This document shows, piece after piece, positions 35,187 to 46,740 of a stretch of 64,000 bases of DNA. The translations under genes were made by a program, and so were the position numbers. Location of the stretch: contig JAMZAV010000802.1 in the NCBI GenBank assembly GCA_024449915.1, positions 124,001 to 188,000 of the forward strand. Direction: 5' to 3'. Numbering within the stretch: position 1 is the stretch's first letter; every line of letters starts with the position of its first letter. The notes under the pieces were generated by a model. It worked only from the letters and a program-made list of their open reading frames with translations, was not told the DNA's origin and ran no database searches. The stretch is from Sweltsa coloradensis. Lineage: Eukaryota; Arthropoda; Insecta; Plecoptera; Chloroperlidae.

Positions 35187-35945
35187 TTAATTAGCAGAGT
35201 TGGGTAAGTTCCTCAAAAAATGGAACTAGTACCAGTTACAAGTTCCTCATAAGAAAAAGGAACTCTTTCCAGTTCCAAGTTCCTCTAAAATAAAAGGAAC
35301 TAGGGCGTTCCTAAGTTCCTTTCTAAATGGAACTTATTTCTTAAAAAGTTCCTTTTTTCACTAACCACTTTTCTTTAGATCTATCTCGAGAGGGTCAATG
35401 TAGGTAGGTATTTGCAAAGAATGCATAAACTCTGTTAGAGATTTGGAGGAATTAAATATATGGATAAGTATGTAAGGTTTGACGACTTGTGTATCAATTT
35501 TGAATGATCTTTGGGTTGATAATGCACTGCTCCACGTTCCGCAACCAATATGGGTGGTGAACACGACACAACGCAACATCCGAAAAGATCATTCAAACAA
35601 AACTCAAGGGTGAAGTTTAGCTAGGTAGTAATGGGGATGGGGGCGGTGTATGACAAGAATTTAGAACAATAGAGGCGAATTTTAGATTTCCTGGAAACTG
35701 AGTATTTTACAATCCCTTCATCTTGTAAGTAAACTATGATTTGACTTCATTCCTTAAATTTGTACAGTCAAGTTATTAAAAAGGAACTTACGAAAATAAG
35801 TACACTCCTGGAAAATTGGCACTAGTTCCTCCCTTAGCTCCTGTCTCGAAAAAGGAACTAGTTCCTCCCTTAGTTCCTTAAAAAGGAACTAGTTCCTAGG
35901 AACTGGAACTGTTTAGTTCCGTTCCTACCCAACACTGTCAATTAG
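35187..35945. mobile_element. hAT-type non-autonomous transposon with ggaact arrays
   Basis: The element spans 35,195-35,937 (743 bp). Its ends are short inverted repeats: cagagttgggta on the left and, on the other strand, cagtgttgggta on the right. Flanking 8-bp direct repeats ttaattag (35,187-35,194) and tcaattag (35,938-35,945) differ at one base, as expected for an older hAT insertion. Both subterminal zones (about 35,210-35,360 and 35,780-35,925) are packed with ggaac/gttcc motifs, including the palindrome ggaactagttcc. Clustered subterminal motifs are typical transposase-binding sites in hAT elements. The 72-codon minus frame inside (35,361-35,579) is not recognised as a transposase. 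Confidence 0.85.
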
Positions 35946-36604
35946 TAATTATGTTATAATTGCTACGATATACTTAAGTATCTCATCACATTGCACGGCT
36001 CTGATTTCTGCGATCAAAATAAAAAGTCAGAGCGTCAATCACCTTGTATAAAAAAAAAACTTGTGTTAGATAATCTAATTTGGAAATATTTTTTGTAATT
36101 GAGGCCTATTTACATTTAAGTTAGAATCTACTTTTTTGATATTAAATGTTATTAAATTCATACTGTGTAACCCTTATGAAATAAAATATATACATTATTT
36201 ACCGGGGTCAATTTAAGAAAATTTAAACATGTATTTTATTTAGAAAAGCGAGACATGTTTTTACAGATTTACGTAAAAAATATTTGATTTAATTTTGAGT
36301 TTAAGGAAAAACGATTAAGGGTTGGTATAAATAAAATCACAAACAAAAAATATTTGACATGAAGACTACGCAATCGGTCACATAACTGATTTTCAGTGGT
36401 AAGGTCACACCGGTACATCGATACAAGTGCTGCATAAACGGTCGGTACTATCCCGGGAAAACTGATACGTTTATTCACCGTAACATTAAAAGAAATAAAA
36501 TGAAAATTTAAGGAGGTAACTTTAATGCTTACATTAATCGCTATACCTAAAAAAAATATTAGGAAGAATGGCCGTCAGGGTCTCACAACAGCATTACTAG
36601 GCTA
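35946..36604. other. Unannotated AT-rich stretch
   Basis: No supportable feature. Confidence 0.4.
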
Positions 36605-36762
36605 GAGGTTTAGGACAATGTAAAAGGAATGTCCGACGGCTGTCGAAGAAGAGGACTCAATCCCAGCATTCGCCTTCTTAGACAAACTTTTAGTTAAGAT
36701 TGCCGGTGACGGGATTCGAACTGGCGGCCTCCCGAATCAGATTCTCTCACGTTACACATGAA
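36605..36762 (-). repeat. tRNA-derived SINE (family S2), reverse
   Basis: Minus-strand order: gattcgggaggccgccagtt, a B box region gttcgaatcccgtc, ccggcaatctt, then the body and the end aatgtccgacgg. The order matches the copies at 18.2 and 39.1 kb. Confidence 0.65.
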
Positions 36763-38970
36763 CTTCTTCTGTCGGGTCTATACGCTTCTTAGAGAGGTAG
36801 GTCTTACAGTATTAAAACACATTATAGCTTCAGTTATTATGTTCTTTTCACTGCCTGACAGTGCATGCATGAGTTCATTGTATGGGTGTTCACAGAACAG
36901 TCCTCAAACATGCGAACTTGCATCCATGTTCCAGCATCACAATCAAGTTGTAATGAGTAACATTTAGTCTCAACGATTCTACGAGGGCCGGCTGAACAAC
37001 ACCGTTGAATGCAAGCCGTACATAATAAGCAAGGTCTAGGTGCCCGACAGGCATCGTTATCTTATTACAGCCTGCGCACTATGACATAAGATGCAGTAAT
37101 GTGATTTGAAACCGATGACTTTAGCTGCATTTCTCTGTCTTCTTGTACCGTACCCTTTAGAGCGTATACCTAGAATAGTATACTATTGCAAAAAACACAA
37201 CTTAAATCCAATGTGCTAAATACATCTTTTATATGGCGGCAATCACATTTTGAAGCGTACGGTAATAATGGTGAAGTTTAAGGATGCTACCATATAATTT
37301 AAACTGACCTTTGTCCAAATATTTTTTTGCCAGAATTTCCTTTCACCTATGATCTTAGACATATTGTTGATCACGGATCCTTCGTTCGTCAAACGACGTT
37401 TTAACCTAAGACTGATTATTACGCAAGAGATACTCAATTCCCAAGATCAAATTAGTGTTGTTACAACATTTTGATCGTAAGACGTTACTAATCCCAGTTT
37501 AGCAATAGTTTTTAAAATATTTAAATTTAATTTATAACAGATTAAAATATTATTTCTTTAATCAATCTTGAAATACGTCATTAACCTATTTTGAGTTTTA
37601 ATGAGTTTTCCAAAAGAAAATAGCAGAATGTAGAATCCGAATAAGAAATTTCACATGGATAATGTTATTCATACACGGTGACTTCGGAACCGTCCTAGAT
37701 TTTACTCACTGAACACCAAATTATAATAATTTATATTTTATTATTTTGTGACCACATTGCAACAAGACACATGTCCCACAAGTACAATTAATCCACAAAC
37801 ATTAACAAAACAATAAATCAACAATACAATACAATATAATTACAGGAAATAAAATTGGAGATGACTATAAACAAATAGAAACATGAATGTATGTGTGCGG
37901 TGAACAACGTATGTGTATTGTTTTGTATTGTATTGTATTGTAATATATTGTTTCGCTTTGCTTTATTAATACAATTAAATGATGGGGCACTAGCTATGCA
38001 ACACTATACAGTATTAAGTAACAGGGTCTCCCGCCTTTCTCTGTATGGATTATAGCTAATGTAATGTGTAATACACTAAACAATTCTATATCAATAAATA
38101 TAAGTGTAGCCCGTGAATGTATTAGCTATAAGAGCTATGAGTGAGTTGCATAGCAGAACATCTTGGTCTGCAAGTTTGGGTACCCCCCCCCCCCCCAACC
38201 AGTGAATATCGCTCGTACCAAGATGAGCCCTACACGCTTAATTTCATGAAAACATAGCAAAAAGTAGACGTAAACATATCCTACCCCCACCATAAAATGT
38301 AGTTATTAAAATAGACAGGCAGTAGACCTTGGTGTTTAAACGATGTCCTAACTTCACCGTATTAACAGCTAAACAAAGCGAAAGTTCAATGCAACCATAT
38401 CATGGGATAGCAGTGGTAAACAGAGAGTAGCATTCTTTATGGCACCGAATGTCGGGTACAGTCAATAGATGATAAATGTCAGTGGGCAAGAAGTTGGCAT
38501 CTCGAGGTATTGCCACTTTGTTTTCGGGTCAAAGCGATAGAAAGGTTCGGTTAACCCCTTCGAATAAAGTTCAAGAGCGTGCACCATAAGGTGGCAGGTC
38601 TAAGTAGGTAGGCCTCACCAGGGCGTGGTCGGAGGTAGCAGCGGCGAGATCGTGAAGATATAATGCACCCTATATCTACATCGGGCACAAGCGTAATTGT
38701 AAGTAACTATAGTTTTCAGACAGAAATTAAAGCAACCGTGTGGTTGTTTATTTATTTACTTATTACACCGATTTCATTTTAGTTCAAAATACAAAGGTGG
38801 TACTGAACCAACGAAAATTAATTATAATTATGAAAGATGGTATACATAAAATATGAAAATAATGGAAAACATAGATATTCATTAAAACAGATTAAGAGCG
38901 CATTATCCTTGTATTGAGTATTCCTGACAGTTGAGTCAAATGATAACAATTAATATTTTTGTGGGAAGCC
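36763..38970. other. Unannotated stretch with minor repeats
   Basis: Contains an S1 SINE fragment (acggtgacttcggaaccgtc, about 37,675-37,695), a degenerate (TGTAT)n run (about 37,915-37,945) and a C run of about 14 (38,185-38,199). No gene can be supported. Confidence 0.4.
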
Positions 38971-39115
38971 TATACCCAGGGTGCGTCGGATTGCGATTGC
39001 GGATTGCGTCGGAGCCTACAGGGTTGGCTTGGTCGCTTTGATTTACTGTCCCCCACTGAAAATCACTTATATAACTGAGTGGGTAGACTCTAAATACAAC
39101 TTATTTATTTATTCA
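38971..39115 (+). repeat. SINE S1, 3' half
   Basis: The sequence ggattgcgtcggagcc, gggttggcttggtcgc and gtcccccactgaaaa leads to the tail gtgggtagactctaaata and ttatttattt. The 5' half is missing, which is typical truncation. Confidence 0.75.
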
Positions 39116-39275
39116 TTATGTGGGTATAGGACAATTGTGAAGGGATGTCCGAGGACTCAATCCCTTCCATTCGCAATAACGACTTAGGAAAACTTAAAAA
39201 AAAAACTTCAGTCAGAATTGCCGGTCTCGACGGGATTTGAACCCGGGACCTCCCGAATCAGAGTCACGTAAGTAA
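39116..39275 (-). repeat. SINE S2, reverse, abutting S1
   Basis: Minus-strand head gattcgggaggtcccgggtt followed by caaatcccgtcgagaccgg, then gaattctgactgaag reading in the same direction. A run of nine A on the plus strand sits at about 39,196-39,205. The end lies directly against the S1 tail. Confidence 0.7.
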
Positions 39276-39593
39276 GTCGTATTTGTTACCTTAAACTTAA
39301 CACTTTCAACCACTTATCTATAACCTCTATGTTGCGCGAAATATTAAAAAAACGACTCCATCTTGGACGCCATCTTGAATTTTAGGACTTCGGGCCGAAT
39401 TTCGAGGTGTCAACAGAGATATTCAGATTCAGCAAGGTCGAATTAGTCTAAAAACATCTGTTGACCAATTTTTATACGATTTGCTTCTTGCATCGTTTTC
39501 GTTAAAAACGCCTTTTCTCAGAAAGTGGCCTAGTCTATAACGCTCGGGCCAACACTGTCGGTTACACTTGAGTCGAACATTATATTATATTAC
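39276..39593. other. Unannotated stretch
   Basis: No supportable feature. A short 'cttggacgccatcttgaa' motif resembles the internal motif of the 20.7-kb MITE but without its ends. Confidence 0.35.
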
Positions 39594-40050
39594 TATGGAG
39601 CGAAGCTAACATATAAGCATCACTTTTATGTCCATCCGTCAGTCCGCCCGTGCGTTTGTGCGTGGGACACGTCTCAAGATAAAAACAGAACACGCTGTCC
39701 ATATGACGCGTTTTTATGTTGGTATTACGGGGTATTGCTGTTCATCAACAATTATGCGGAATATTTTTGGGTGAGCCTGGGGGTAACGGGTCGGGGGGAG
39801 GGGCGACAGCCCCCGTGGAAGTAATTCATTTTCTTATTTAAAATTCGTGTTCCTGGAACCTCCAACATTATTGAATGCAAGAACAAGCAGATAACAAAAA
39901 TATTTAATGGTGAGATTTATTTATCAACCCGGCACCTCCACCAAAAATGTCGACGCGGGTAAATTATTTTATTTTTGTATTTGTCGACGATTTGTTGATT
40001 AAGTTGCTTCGTTCCGTTTTTTAGTCACACCCGTACCAGCGCTTGTTTAG
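39594..40050 (+). repeat. Family B repeat, most complete copy
   Basis: Starts at ggagcgaagctaac, then gtccatccgtcagtccgccc, gacacgtctcaagataaaaa, a gacgcgtttttatgttgg block, and gagcctgggggtaacggg with a GC-rich middle. After an AT-rich segment come cggcacctccaccaaaaatg, gacgatttgttgattaag, ttgcttcgttcc and cacccgtaccagcgcttg. The ggagcgaagc at the start and gcttcgttcc near the end form a short imperfect inverted repeat, but I cannot assign a transposon class. Confidence 0.7.
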
Positions 40051-40205
40051 TGATCATAATTACCATTTACCTACATAATATCTATAATACAATACAAAGC
40101 TAGTAACATTTCGAAGCATTTATATTACAGTTAAATGCATTAGCGTTTTTCAATGGAACATTGCTGAATAATAAATTAATTTAGAAATGTTAAAAACAGG
40201 TAAAT

Positions 40206-41067
40206 ACTATCATTAGGGCTCGGATTTTTATGTGCTTAAAATGTCAAAATATGTATTTTATATTTGCTTAAAAACATAAAAATATGTGCTTAAAAATACA
40301 AAAATATTTGGTTAAAAATCAAAAATTGCTCAAACAATATTGTTTACGTACCATCAGTCTTCCCAGTACAATATGAGCATAACTTAATCAAATCATGTCA
40401 GGTGCAATATAATACCAGAAAAAAAAATACGTTGGCACTAAAACAATTTTATTGTTGCTGAACATATTGTAGCAGTTTGTAACATGCCACTTTTTAATAC
40501 CATCTTGGACTAACTTTTGTCTTTATATACCCCCGTTTCAGTGTACCACAATCCACATTTTGAAATGTTCAAATTTAATTGAATGTCGGTTTTCGGCGAG
40601 CACATTTTTGTATTGCGAAAAACTTTGCTCTACCTCACAGGATGTAACGGGTGCAAACTTAAAATTTGCAATATCAGACAGCAAAAACTCTTCCTCGTTG
40701 GGGCTAGGTGTCCATCACCTTTTAGGTAAGCACTTATTTGAACAAGTTTTTTGTACCCAATATTTTTAGACAGCACCGAGCTTAGTTTATGCAATTTTGA
40801 AAATGGTTTGGAAAGTAAATTTACAGTTCTTGATTTTATTAAAGTAAAGAATAGTGGATTTTTTGTTTAAAATATGTGATTATGGCAAGGATAAGAGAAA
40901 TGTGTATTTATTAACCAAATATTACTAAATATGCTAAAATAATTGATTAAAAAAACATTTATTTGAGATCACAATCGAACAATTGGTGAAGAATTTATCA
41001 CGGGCATAGGTTTAGAGAACTTTATAAAAATATTTACACACATAAGAATCCTAGCCCTAACTATCAT
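40206..41067. mobile_element. hAT-type non-autonomous transposon, 846 bp
   Basis: The element occupies 40,214-41,059. The left end starts tagggctcggatttttatgt. The right end on the other strand starts tagggctaggattcttatgt, an inverted repeat of about 25 bp with few mismatches. The 8-bp direct repeat actatcat is perfect at 40,206-40,213 and 41,060-41,067. Near the left end, 'tatgtgcttaaaa' recurs several times as subterminal repeats. The only frame inside (40,560-40,769, +, 69 codons) is not recognised as a hAT transposase. Confidence 0.9.
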
Positions 41068-41524
41068 ATAACAGGTGACAGAGGTGATAAAAGTTGCGAA
41101 ATCGTTCGGCGGTAACAGCAAATGACATACAAATATTTTTGAAGTCGTGGGTGACTGGGTGTATGACGTATGTATGACGACTAGTACTCAATGTACTTGT
41201 TTAATGTACTTTTAGACTGTCTGGCAGTATTAAAACCAGCTTGCTAGACAGTACTGACATTTGATTTGAGTCGGTGCTCATAAAAATACACCCGTCACTC
41301 TTGAGCTCATTGACATTCATCCTTGGACCAAGACGAGCTGGTTGCATTCCGACTAGAGTGGTCATCGTTCACTGGACTCATTTATGTCATCGTCGTTCAC
41401 TGGATGCTTTCGGTCATCGGAGGGAGGGGGCGTCTAGTGACTGTTTCATTATTTCATTTTGACTAAATCCCACCACCGCCATTTTTATTAAGAAGTTATC
41501 TATAAAATCCTCCTGTGTGGATTG
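41068..41524. other. Unannotated stretch
   Basis: Only a short direct repeat (tcgttcactgga, about 41,366 and 41,393) is visible. Confidence 0.4.
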
Positions 41525-41592
41525 CAGCTGGCCAGAATCGAACCGTTAACCTCCAGATAAAGACACCATGCGCTAACACTGACTCATATGCG
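41525..41592 (-). repeat. tRNA-like remnant
   Basis: The minus strand has tcagtgttagcgcatggtg and later a B-box-like acggttcgattctggcc at roughly tRNA spacing. The stems are poor and no SINE body follows, so it is a decayed tRNA-like piece. Confidence 0.35.
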
Positions 41593-41856
41593 CAACAAAA
41601 TGCACCCATTTTAATGTATTAATAAAACGCACGAAATTAAAATAATAATCTTTTACAAAACATGATTTTCAAGGTTTAAAACAGCTGTATTTTGATAATA
41701 GGGAACTGTCCTTGGTTTCAAATATATCTTACACGTATTTAGTAATTTGTAATATTCAATTTAATAAACATTGCAATTAAAATAAACTATAAAAAATAAA
41801 ATCTGTGGATTCTATGCATGTTCAAAGCTCCTGGGTTTTGACTTCCTCTTTTGGTT

Positions 41857-42060
41857 GTGACGTCATCGTGAGGTGAGGAGGGGAAGCTGATTGGCAGAAC
41901 TGTCAGCTCGCCGCCTCGGCTAACCTCACGATGACGTCACGCCCACCTGCAATGGCGCATGACCGTTTTCCGGCGCGAAGCCCGGTTCAAATTTTTCCTC
42001 GCTCACAGTTAGCGCTTATAAAACCGGACGCATAAAAAACTTTACTGGTCGGTATTCGAG
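41857..42060 (+). promoter_or_regulatory. Promoter-like island with CRE-bearing inverted repeat
   Basis: A perfect 18-bp inverted repeat (41,857-41,874 and 41,923-41,940) carries the cAMP-response-type octamer tgacgtca in each arm. Between the arms are an inverted CCAAT (attgg) and a second small inverted pair (agctga/tcagct). Downstream is CpG-rich sequence and a tataaaa at 42,018-42,024. No start codon or splice donor can be tied to it. It may be an upstream promoter of the gene at 44-47.7 kb, a regulatory element, or a GC-rich fold-back repeat. Confidence 0.35.
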
Positions 42061-42228
42061 ATTATTAGTAGGGACATAATATTCAAATTTGGTAATGAAC
42101 GACAGATCTCTATTAATAGTGGTTACAGTCCCTGCCCTGCCCTGCATTCTATATTCGCATCCCTTTGAAGTAGACTTTTATCTTCTGATATGAATTCTCC
42201 ATCAATTCTTGGGTTAAAATGTTTGAAT
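42061..42228. other. Short unannotated stretch
   Basis: Contains three ccctg repeats at about 42,130-42,145; otherwise nothing is visible. Confidence 0.4.
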
Positions 42229-42490
42229 GTGTCACTGTAAACGGTGACTTTGGAGCCGTCCTAGCTACGAAGTACATTATAAACTTCGAATAAGCGGGCG
42301 TTGCCCGCGGGTGGATCGTGCCCAACGGGTTGGGACGGTTTTTACTATTCAAAATACCGGTTTCTATAGTTAGCCATTGTTCGGTCGTCGATGGCGTTGA
42401 CGTCAAAAGGATTGGTTTGGTGCTTTAAATTATAGTGCCCCACTGAAAATCAGTTATGTGACTGACTACTCTAAATTAACTCAAATTTAA
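42229..42490 (+). repeat. SINE S1, diverged copy lacking the tRNA head
   Basis: Shares acggtgactttggagccgtc, ctagctacgaag, a gtcgtcgatggcgttg variant and ccccactgaaaatcagttat with S1. The middle differs, with a GC-rich insertion-like piece (gcgggcgttgcccgcggg). It may be a related subfamily. Confidence 0.6.
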
Positions 42491-42929
42491 AAAAAACGTG
42501 ATTTGTGGCGGCAATTCATTAGGTAAAAGCGGGGTACTTATCTCGTATTTAGGCTATCTACTTCATTAAATTTAATAATACCTTTCAATATTTGAATAAA
42601 TAGTCAATTATAAATAATATGTTAATTATAATGTTTGCGATGTTCGGATAGCTTCTGGTAAAAAATGAACCTAGTGTCGAAAAGTTATTGGCAATATAAT
42701 TATTCGATAATTGGTTAAGTGTGTCCGAAAAGTGACTACAAAGTGAAAAAAAGAGAAACACTAATGAAAGTTAATATATTACATAGCGCAATGTAACTCA
42801 AGATAGACTCTCGTTTGAAACCAAATTAAGGCGATTTAAACCAATGTCGCAAGAGTTTAAAGCTTTGAATAATATCTTCTTCAAGATGAACTTGAAACGA
42901 GCTCCTTTGATTACCAGGTAAACTGGTAT
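42491..42929. other. Unannotated AT-rich stretch
   Basis: No supportable feature. Confidence 0.4.
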
Positions 42930-43312
42930 TTGCTTTTTCGGGAGCGAAGTCCCTAATAAGCATTAGTTTTATTTCCGTCCGTCCGCCCGATGAAAACCGA
43001 ACATGACGTCCGATTGACATACGTTTTTTTATTGGCATTACCATTCAACAAGGATGTTAATAATGTTTTTGTATTGAGTGTTCTAGTTGCAAGGGGGAAG
43101 GGGCTAGCCTCCAGAAAATTAGAAAATTTATTACCCGGCACCTTACCACCATTACTGAAGGCTAGAATAAACGTCGAAATTGATGAATTGGGAACTTAAC
43201 CGACGCCACCCCCCAAAATATCAACGCACGACGAATTGTTTTATTTTTGTATTCTTCTTCGACTTTAACTTCGCTCACTCTTTTGGGCACTCCCGTACAC
43301 GCTTGTCAATGT
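42930..43312 (+). repeat. Family B repeat
   Basis: Starts gggagcgaagtccctaataa, then tttccgtccgtccgcccgat, gaaaaccgaacatgacgtcc and a gacatacgttttttt block. Later come cggcacc and ccgacgccacccccc, and it ends aacttcgctcactcttttgg and gtacacgcttgtc. The open frames in 42,826-43,199 follow the repeat and are not genes. Confidence 0.65.
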
Positions 43313-43830
43313 TCAATTAAAACAATTTCAGACCCAAGTTTAATTGGTCCAAATTAAGTCATTTTAGGCAATGAATTCAAATTTCTAATTTTTTCTAAGA
43401 TTTGTAGTGTTTTTCAAAAAATACCAATGGTGTTTTTTAAGGAAATTTGGGAATTTTCGGTTTTTGAATTAAACCTTTTTTTAAGTACACATTCAAATTT
43501 GAAACACGTTCCTATAACAAGATTTTTTTGCATTATTGTATTTTTTGTATCTCAAATAATAGTAATACAAGAGATTTATTTCAATCCGGGACACACCATT
43601 TCCCCCAATTTTCTCATTTATAATCATTTTTTGCAGATCTGTATTTCAATCTCCTCTAAAAAATTCACTTTTTCCCCATCGCAATGGGGGAACATGTATT
43701 TATTTACTGTTTTATAAAAATAAATAAAAAATGGGGTCAAATAATTTGTTTTTTTACCCAGATTAAAATTTTAAAACGTTATGGGTCCATATGGCATCAC
43801 TGGGCCGGAAAGAGTTTTAAAATAAGTAGC
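43313..43830. other. Unannotated AT-rich stretch
   Basis: The 96-codon frame 43,427-43,717 is AT-driven and has no recognisable content. Confidence 0.35.
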
Positions 43831-44043
43831 AAATACGCGTATTAAATTCTACCACTCGGCACTCGAATTTGCTTTACGACAATGACGTAGTACGTACACC
43901 GGGGGCAGCCTAAGAGACGCACTCCGCGACAGCCTGTAGGGGGCCGCGCCTGCTTGCTCACAGCCTCCCTACCATCTTCTTCTTCTTCTTCTCTGGTCTA
44001 GGAGCGTCTTCTCCATGCGTTTGATGCGTCTCGAGACTCGAAG

Positions 44044-44051
44044 TATAAATA
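44044..44051 (+). promoter_or_regulatory. Candidate TATA box of the signal-peptide gene
   Basis: A clean tataaata lies downstream of a GC-richer, CpG-containing stretch (about 43,850-44,040) that includes a (ttc)n pyrimidine run. Transcription would begin roughly 30 bases later, near 44,075, but no strong initiator motif is visible there. Confidence 0.4.
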
Positions 44052-44074
44052 CTTTCTCCCGATATTTCCTCTGC

Positions 44075-44143
44075 TATTCGCGTTTTGTGACTGAACCCAG
44101 CTAGTTCGAGCCTTGAGGATTATTTTGCCCTTTTGACAGAAAG
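44075..44143 (+). other. Candidate 5' untranslated exon
   Basis: From the predicted start near 44,075 the sequence runs without an ATG to a donor-like gacagaaag followed by gtgagg at 44,144. The nearest convincing acceptor on the same strand is at 47,608, which would give a 3,465-bp intron. The pairing of these two sites is inference from their quality and order. It needs transcript data. Confidence 0.35.
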
Positions 44144-45689
44144 GTGAGGTTTGGAGTGTTTTTATTTTTGTGTTTCATATTTTATAATTCGAACGTATAC
44201 TGTATATGACTACTTTTAAAAAAAATTATCGTGTTTTATAATAATTATTTGTTACATTCCGATATCATAGTACGATTTGACAAACATGTGTTAATAGTGT
44301 GTTTATTAATTTTATGTGCGTGTTTTTCATATAATTATTATTTTTGTATGATATTATTATATTTTAAACTGAGATATATTTCTTAAATATATTTCAAAAA
44401 TAGATAAATAAATATATGATAATTAAATATATACATTATTATTGTGCACGAAGTGAGCTTATACGTGGACTACATATTTTGCATTGCTAATATAAATTAT
44501 TCTCACGCCCACAAAGACACGAAGATCACACGAAGATAGCGTACGTGTTTATTTGAGTTATATTTTGAAATAACATTAAAATGACCCTACATGTCATTTT
44601 TAAATAATTCTAAATAACAAATGGTAGCTTGAAATAAAATACAATGTTGCGATGTCTTTGTTCTTCTATTATTCCGTTCTTTTTAATTGGTTAACTAATT
44701 ATGCATTCATTCATTTCTATAAAACACATTGCAAAGAGAATTCACTCTACAAATGCAAATAATAGTATTATCAGAAATTCAAAATACATACCAAAGGTCA
44801 TTAGGCCTACAAATTGTTTACGTTTACTTACGTATGAAACCAAATGAACCATATTGTTTACTATTGTATGAAACTATATTTACGTGAAGCCAATTTAAAG
44901 TTAATTTTACATTCTATTACGAAAATGAACGTAACGTTCCTAGATGATTGCTTTAGTTCGCATTCTTATACTGATTTGAACCATATCTCGTGCGGTTAGT
45001 GCCGGCCGGCGAAGCGACTAGGTCAGTAAGGCACTCACGTAGCGTCTGCCGAGGCGAATCCTGACGTGGGCAGGGATGCTATTGTCATCTTATAACATCT
45101 CGATTAGCATTGTTGTCCCAAGTATAAAACTAAATGTGCAAATAACAACAATCGGTTACTAAACTGAAACTAATAGTGCATGTCCTCCGCAATGTTACAG
45201 TTGATGCTAATATAAGGCTACTTTACTAACTGATATACAGCCACCTACATAACCTCTTTACTGAAAACTACGGGAGATGTTTCATTTTGAGACAATTATT
45301 ATTTCCGTGTTCTAGCCACCAAATAAATTTTACAACATTAAATTCTGTAGGCCTACTATAAAACACAGTCCTAGTCTCGGTTTACAGAGTTTAAACGTAT
45401 TGTCAGCAATGCAGTTCACCTATTGGGCCCTATGCTTACACAATTATTCACTTAAATAATGATGCACAATCTACTCAGGTATCTGTTAAATATAATTGTT
45501 CGCATTGATTAAGTACATCCTACTTACGCTAAAAATATGCATTGCGAACTCTTATAAACTATGTTTTATTTTAAACTTGCTTAATTACAAACAACCAATC
45601 AAAAAATTGTAATATTAAAGAAGCAACAAATTAAGATATAAGTATTGCTTACGTAAATATGTGCGCCAAATTATGATTTTCACGTAATC

Positions 45690-45905
45690 GAGTGTTGATG
45701 GCGTTAAATCCGCGGTGTTCGCACTGTCCATACCACTGATTGCTATATTTCCTATTAAAATATCGATCTTTGGTTGTTATCGCCACTCGCGATCGTGTCG
45801 GGCTACAGGTAGCTTAGTCGCTTTGATTTACTGTCCCCCACTGAAAATCAGTTATAGAATGAGTGGTAACTCTAAATACAATTTGTTTTATGTATTTATT
45901 TATTA
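45690..45905 (+). repeat. SINE S1, 3' half with many single-base losses
   Basis: Contains gtccataccactgattgcta, aatatcgatctttggttg, gtcccccactgaaaatcagt and tggtaactctaaata. Compared with the 30.9-kb copy it has lost single bases at several doublets (for example tgtcgggctacagg for gcgtcggggtctgcaggg). Confidence 0.7.
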
Positions 45906-46333
45906 TAGTGTATACACATGGCTGCATCTAATAGGAACTTTTATATTAAACTCGATGACTAGATTTTAAATTAAAAAAATAAAACATATTATATGGTAAT
46001 CTATAAGGGGTGAGAATGGTTACTTAGCAATTAAACATTCATATGCGATTCATCTAGGTATTAAAACTGTAGTTGCCATATTAAATAATTTTATAGACGA
46101 TGCAACAAACAAAATTGACACGTTTACTCTAGCAAAGTTAAATATATTAATTTGCCTAACAGATAAAATATTGCTAATTTATGTGCTTAATCTAGTCATT
46201 TGTAACGTGTTAAAGAAGTGATCGTTATCAAATTAACGAAGGCTATAGTTGAAATTCCAAATAACTCTATAGACTATAGACCAAACAGGATTGTCATTAT
46301 ATGATACTAAAAATTAAATTCATTAAAAATTAA

Positions 46334-46740
46334 ATGTGTGGCTCGTTGGCTTGTGGTTAGCGTATCTGCTTCAATGCAGAAGGTCAGGGTTCGATTCCCG
46401 TCAAAGTCAGAATTTTTTAACTTCTGATTTGAATGAGTCCATCAGTTCGTGTCTTATGAGTTTGTAAACGGGACTTTGAGCCGTCTAGCAACGAAGCACA
46501 TAATAAATTAAAAGTTTTCTGAATCGGCCTGTTGATTCTGGCGTTGATCCGTGGGTGTTCGCAACTGTCCATACCACTGATTGCATATTTCCTATTACAA
46601 ATATCGATCTTTGTTGGTTATCGCTCACTCGTCGATTGCGTCGGGCCTGCAGGGTTGGCTTGTCGCTTTGATTTACTGTCCCCACTGAAAACAAGTTATA
46701 CAACTGAGTGGTAGACTCTAAAATCCATTTTTTTAATTTT
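46334..46740 (+). repeat. tRNA-derived SINE (family S1), near full length
   Basis: Head: atgtgtggctcgttgg, gtggttagcgtatctgc, then B box agggttcgattcccg. The body and tail are as in the 30.9-kb copy. Several doublets have become single bases (gcttcaatgc, ttgagccgtctagc, gtccccactg). The copy lies in the predicted first intron. Confidence 0.8.
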
